This document shows, one piece after another, positions 60,698 to 64,000 of a stretch of 64,000 nucleotides of DNA. A program made the position numbers and the translations under genes. Position 1 is the stretch's first letter. The number at the start of each line of letters is the position of its first letter. Source of the DNA: CBDCBA01 sp965214125 (GTDB lineage Bacteria > Planctomycetota > Phycisphaerae > Tepidisphaerales > Tepidisphaeraceae); assembly GCA_965214125.1 (NCBI GenBank), contig CBDCBA010000034.1, positions 114,455-178,454 of the forward strand, written 5' to 3'. The notes under the pieces are model-generated. The model made no database searches. It was given only the letters and a program-made list of their open reading frames with translations, and was not told the origin of the DNA.

Positions 60698-61942
60698 TCA
60701 GGCCAAGTCACGCCGCCAGAAGATCAGGCAGCAGAGGCCGACGATGACCACCTCGAAGGCGATGCCCGTGCCGATCGACCACCAGAGCGGCCGCCCGGCG
60801 TACGTGGCCGACGCCTCCATCTGGCCGCGGGCATCGGCGATGCTTTCGCGGATGAACGCCTCTTTTTCCGGGCCGTCCTCGTAGTTCAAACGCTCCGCCC
60901 GGCGCTCGGCGCGACGCTGCGCTTGCTCGATCTCGCGGTCGGCGAACTGCTGCTCGAAGCTCGACAAATCGGCCGACGCGAAGAGGCGGTTTTGCAGGGC
61001 CTGCACAGTTTCGCCAGTCTTGGGCAGCGGCGCCTTCACGGCCATGACGATCCGGTGCCCGTTGGCCCAGTCGGTGGCGCTGGCGCGGGCCGCCTCGGCC
61101 TGCCGGCGGGCCACGGCCACGTTGGCGGCCTGCATCTCGCGCATCGACTCCCCCGCGTTCGCGAACGTGTCGGCCAGAGATTCGCTGCGTTGAACCGTCG
61201 CCTCCGCCTCGTCCAGCAAGGCCTGCGACTGCTCGCGCTGCGTGAGCACGACCTGCTCAATCGTGTCGATCGCGAAGATCGCCATCCAGAAGAGCAGCGT
61301 GACCAGGATGGCCACAATGCTGCTGCCCGTCAGCAGGCCCGTCAGAGCGCTGACGCAGTAGAGGAAGCTGAAGAGCAGCGCGATCATTGGGACGGCCCAG
61401 AACACACCCGGCACCCACACGCCGGCGCGCAGCAGGAAGACGATCGCCGCCGCCCCGCTGAAGCAAAGGGCCTGCAAGACGACGAACAGCAGCCCCGTCA
61501 GGTAGCGCGTCAGGAACAGTTGCACGCGGCCCAGCGGGCGCGAGAGGTAGAGGTCGACGCTGCCATCGGCCACCAGCGCCGGTACGAGGTCGGCGGTGCT
61601 GATGACCGCCAGGATGTTCGCCGCCCACGCCAGCCACAGGCTCACGCCCACCAGCACGAACAGGCCGGCGTAGAAGTCGCGCGGCGGGACGAGTTCGGAG
61701 TTGAACCAGTTCGACTCGATCTGCCCGTAAAACGGCACGCTCAAACCGGTTTCGTTGATGCCGAGAATGCCCAGCGAACCGGCGACGATCGCGCTCAGAA
61801 CCAGCGCGACCCAGAACAGCTTGGCCGCCCGCAGGCGGCGCAGGGCGTCGACGAAGAGGGCCAGCGTCTGCCGAACCACCAACGCCGCGCCGGTGGCGGG
61901 CATCTGTTGCGGACCAGCGGATTGGCTCGAAAAGGCAGTCAT
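60698..61942 (-). CDS. ABC-2 type transporter permease with coiled-coil insert
   Basis: A 414-residue membrane protein, ATG at 61942, starting seven bases after the ATPase stop. Helices include LFWVALVLSAIVAGSLGILG, FYAGLFVLVGVSLWLAWAAN, ILAVISTADLVPALVADGSV (the ABC-2 coupling region with DLYLSRPLGR), LLFVVLQALCFSGAAAIVFL and SIVAILVTLLFWMAIFAIDT. A soluble, charged helical region of about 140 residues (ADREIEQAQRRAERRAERLN) lies before the last helix. With the ATPase it forms an exporter; the cargo is unknown. Confidence 0.87.
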   Translation of the reverse strand: MTAFSSQSAGPQQMPATGAALVVRQTLALFVDALRRLRAAKLFWVALVLSAIVAGSLGILGINETGLSVPFYGQIESNWFNSELVPPRDFYAGLFVLVGVSLWLAWAANILAVISTADLVPALVADGSVDLYLSRPLGRVQLFLTRYLTGLLFVVLQALCFSGAAAIVFLLRAGVWVPGVFWAVPMIALLFSFLYCVSALTGLLTGSSIVAILVTLLFWMAIFAIDTIEQVVLTQREQSQALLDEAEATVQRSESLADTFANAGESMREMQAANVAVARRQAEAARASATDWANGHRIVMAVKAPLPKTGETVQALQNRLFASADLSSFEQQFADREIEQAQRRAERRAERLNYEDGPEKEAFIRESIADARGQMEASATYAGRPLWWSIGTGIAFEVVIVGLCCLIFWRRDLA

Positions 61943-61949
61943 GGGTCGA

Positions 61950-63030
61950 TCAGGCGGGCTTGGCGGCCGCGTGTTGCTTGTGGGCGGCAACGGTGTCGAT
62001 GAACAGATCCTCGAGCGTCGGCCGCACCGGGGTGAAGCGCCGGACGGCGATCCCCGCGCGGCGGAGCGCGTCGAGCAGCGGCTGGGCCTTGAGCGGGTCG
62101 ATCGTGCGCAGGGCGATTGTCGCCTCGCCGACGAGGCGCACCTCATAGGCCGCGCCCGGCACGGCGAAGCGCGCCCTCGGCTGGCCGTCGGGCGCTGACG
62201 ACCAGTGCAGGCCCAGCGACTCCGCCAGCACGCGCGGCACGGCGTTCCGATCGGCGAGCATGGCCGCGGCAAGTTCGTGATCAGGCTGGATTTCCACCTC
62301 GTAGCGTCCACGTCCGCCGCCGAGCTCTTCGAGCGTGCCGGCCGCCTCGACCTGGCCGTTGACCAGAATGGCCGCCCGGTTGCAGATGAGCTCGAGCTCG
62401 CCCAGCAGGTGGCTGTTGATAAAGATGCACGTGCCGGCGTCGCGCACCTCGACGAGCACGTCGCGGATCAGCCGGCGGGCGATGGGGTCGACGCCGTCGG
62501 TCGGCTCGTCGAGGACGATCAGCTTCGGCCCGCCGGGGCCGCCCGCGGCCAGGGCGCAGGCGAGGCCGACGCGCTGCCGCATGCCCTTGGAGTACCCCTT
62601 GACGCGGCGATTGCGGGCGGAGCCGTCGAGTTGGACGCGGTCGAGCAGCGCTTCGGTGCGGCGTTGGCGTTCGCTTCGGCCCAGCCCGCCGAGGCCGGCG
62701 AAGAACTCGACGGTTTGCCGGCCCGTCAGGTACGGGGGGAACTTGGCCTGCTCCGGCAGGTAGCCAACCTCGCGGCGGGCGACGCGGTTGCCGAGGGGTC
62801 GCCCCAGCAATTGGCCCCCGCCGCGCGTGGGGCGAGCCAGGCCCAGGATGGTTTTGACGAGCGTGCTCTTGCCCGCGCCGTTCGGGGCCGAGCAGGCCGA
62901 AGATTTCGCCGCGCCGGGCCATCAGGCTCACGCCGCTGAGGGCGTGGACGGTGCGCCCGCCGACCACCCGCCCCAGCAGGCCGGGGCGGTAACGCTTGGC
63001 AAGATCGTTGACTTCGACGGCGGCTTCCAT
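61950..63030 (-). CDS. ABC transporter ATP-binding protein (one frameshift)
   Basis: A corrected protein of about 360 residues. It begins EVNDLAKRYRPGLLGRVVGG with ATG 63030. The Walker A motif reads GLLGPNGAGKSTLVKTI once a base in the GGGG run 62884-62887 is removed. Then the Q-loop region VGYLPEQAKFPPYLTGRQTV, signature YSKGMRQRVGLACAL, Walker B LIVLDEPTDGVDPIARRLI and the H-loop SHLLGELELI. A C-terminal extension of about 90 residues ends with the LEDLFIDTV block typical of ABC-2 export ATPases. It pairs with the permease downstream. Confidence 0.9.
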
Positions 63031-63119
63031 CGGTTGCCCCAGGACATGCCGGCGACAGGCCGACGTTGCAGGTGGAGCAGTTTACGGCAAGTCCACCGGC
63101 CGTTCGCGCTCGACGCGCG

Positions 63120-64000
63120 TCAATAGGAGTGGGATTCGGCCAGTTCCGGCTCGTCGGCATCGGCGGGCTCGGCTTCGCGGTGCACGGCGTGGCCGTTGAC
63201 GGCGGCTTTCGCCGGGCGGACGCGGGTCAGGCCGTTGGCGTTGGGGCGGACCAGCGGCTCCATCTTCGCCCCGTTCGACACCGCCGGCAGCGGCCCGCCG
63301 TAAATGCGGCGGCGGGCGAGGTAAAGCAGTTCCTCGGTGATGCGCCGGTGCCGGGCCATCATGTCCGCCAGGAGCGCCAGCACGCCAACGACAACCGCGA
63401 CGACCAGCAGTCCGCCCCCGAGCGTAATGAACGAGGTGTACGGGCTCGTGCGGTTGTGTTGCAGGTAGTGAGCGGTCACGAAGCCGAGCATGCACAGGGC
63501 CGGGATCGCCAGGATCAGCCCGACAAGGCCGAAGAACTTCAGGGGGCGAATGTCGCGCATCGCGCGGATGATGATCGGCAGCGTGTTCGTGCCGTACTTC
63601 CAGACACTCTTGGCGACGCGGCTGGTGCCGTGCTCGCGCACGCCGCGCACGCGCAGCGGGATTTCGACCATGCGCAACCCCTTGGCGAACAGGTCGATAA
63701 AGCACTCCTGCGTGTAGGTGTACTTGCCAAAGAGCGTGAGGCGGTAGAGCGACTCGCGGTTGAAGCCGCGGAAGCCGCACGAGACGTCGGTGAAGCGCGA
63801 TCCGCCGCCGCACACGCTGTTGACGATTTTCACGACCGCCCAGTTGCCCCAGAACTTCACCGCCGGCATCTCCGGGTGAAAGTCGGGGTTGGCAAAGCGG
63901 CTGCACGTGACGAAGTCGGCCGCGTCGGCGACAAGGGGCTTGACGATGTGGCGGATGTCGTCGGGGTTGAACTGCCCGTCGCCGTCGATGTTCACCACGA
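63120..64000 (-). CDS. Glycosyltransferase family 2, C-terminal part (cut by window edge)
   Basis: The frame is open to the right edge, so the N-terminus is outside the window. The visible part begins VVNIDGDGQFNPDDIRHIVK, whose DGD is the metal-binding DXD of GT2 enzymes, followed by FVTCSRFANPDFHPEMPAVK and TDVSCGFRGFNRESLYRLTL, as in dolichol-phosphate mannose synthase-like enzymes. Two C-terminal helices (FFGLVGLILAIPALCMLGFV and GGGLLVVAVVVGVLALLADM) anchor it, and a tail with VNGHAVHREAEPADADE follows. It probably loads a sugar on polyprenyl phosphate or a surface glycan. Confidence 0.9.
   Translation of the reverse strand, partial: VVNIDGDGQFNPDDIRHIVKPLVADAADFVTCSRFANPDFHPEMPAVKFWGNWAVVKIVNSVCGGGSRFTDVSCGFRGFNRESLYRLTLFGKYTYTQECFIDLFAKGLRMVEIPLRVRGVREHGTSRVAKSVWKYGTNTLPIIIRAMRDIRPLKFFGLVGLILAIPALCMLGFVTAHYLQHNRTSPYTSFITLGGGLLVVAVVVGVLALLADMMARHRRITEELLYLARRRIYGGPLPAVSNGAKMEPLVRPNANGLTRVRPAKAAVNGHAVHREAEPADADEPELAESHSY

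Overview
The window is high-GC, gene-dense DNA from a member of the Planctomycetota, most likely class Phycisphaerae (inference). The signs are a PEP-CTERM sorting tail, a prepilin-like protein of the DUF1559 type, three secreted sulfatases, an N-terminal LEPRRLLS motif on a large surface protein, and a kdtA gene for lipopolysaccharide core assembly. About ten genes carry single-base frameshifts, mostly at short homopolymers. This suggests a draft long-read or metagenome assembly, so frameshifted genes are annotated here at full extent with the break stated.

Layout. 1-5 kb: end of homoserine dehydrogenase, aspartate kinase, and a TolB-like beta-propeller lipoprotein. 5-24 kb: a polysaccharide-utilisation region. 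It holds an MFS/GPH-type transporter, a DUF5722 glycosidase-like protein, a GntR/LacI-type regulator, three sulfatases, a GH78 alpha-L-rhamnosidase, a prepilin-like protein and two paralogous secreted proteins; a LemA/DUF2207 pair sits inside it. 23.7-36.5 kb: housekeeping and accessory genes (tyrosine recombinase, nuclease-like proteins, MFS permease, biotin ligase, histidine kinase, DegT aminotransferase, MarC, sugar isomerase-like protein). 36.6-53.7 kb: initiator tRNA, KdtA, a GT87-methyltransferase fusion, an FHA-GspE ATPase, MetRS, L,D-transpeptidase, formyl-THF cycloligase, RarA, RuvC, a HEAT lipoprotein, a DUF4105 protein and a metalloprotease. 53.7-57.4 kb: a gene-poor stretch with a 21-bp tandem array, then a LEPRRLL surface protein and a lipoprotein of lower GC. 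57.5-64 kb: NAD-dependent epimerase, fatty acid desaturase, threonine aldolase, tRNA-Arg, an ABC exporter pair and a partial glycosyltransferase.

How the parts work together. The sulfatases, rhamnosidase, DUF5722 protein and transporter fit desulfation, cleavage and uptake of a sulfated, rhamnose-containing glycan; the substrate is inferred. All three divergent promoter regions of this locus share a short dyad with consensus YGGACTRTNCC (six copies found by eye), and the regulator gene starts on one copy. This suggests one autoregulated regulon.

The most unusual feature is a set of interspersed palindromic elements. Each has two inverted arms of about 21-29 bp, and each arm is itself a hairpin. 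At least six unrelated arm sequences share this plan. They sit between genes, often supply the TAG stop codon of the neighbour, are sometimes nested, and in two places lie in frame inside coding sequences (a GT87-methyltransferase linker and metG).
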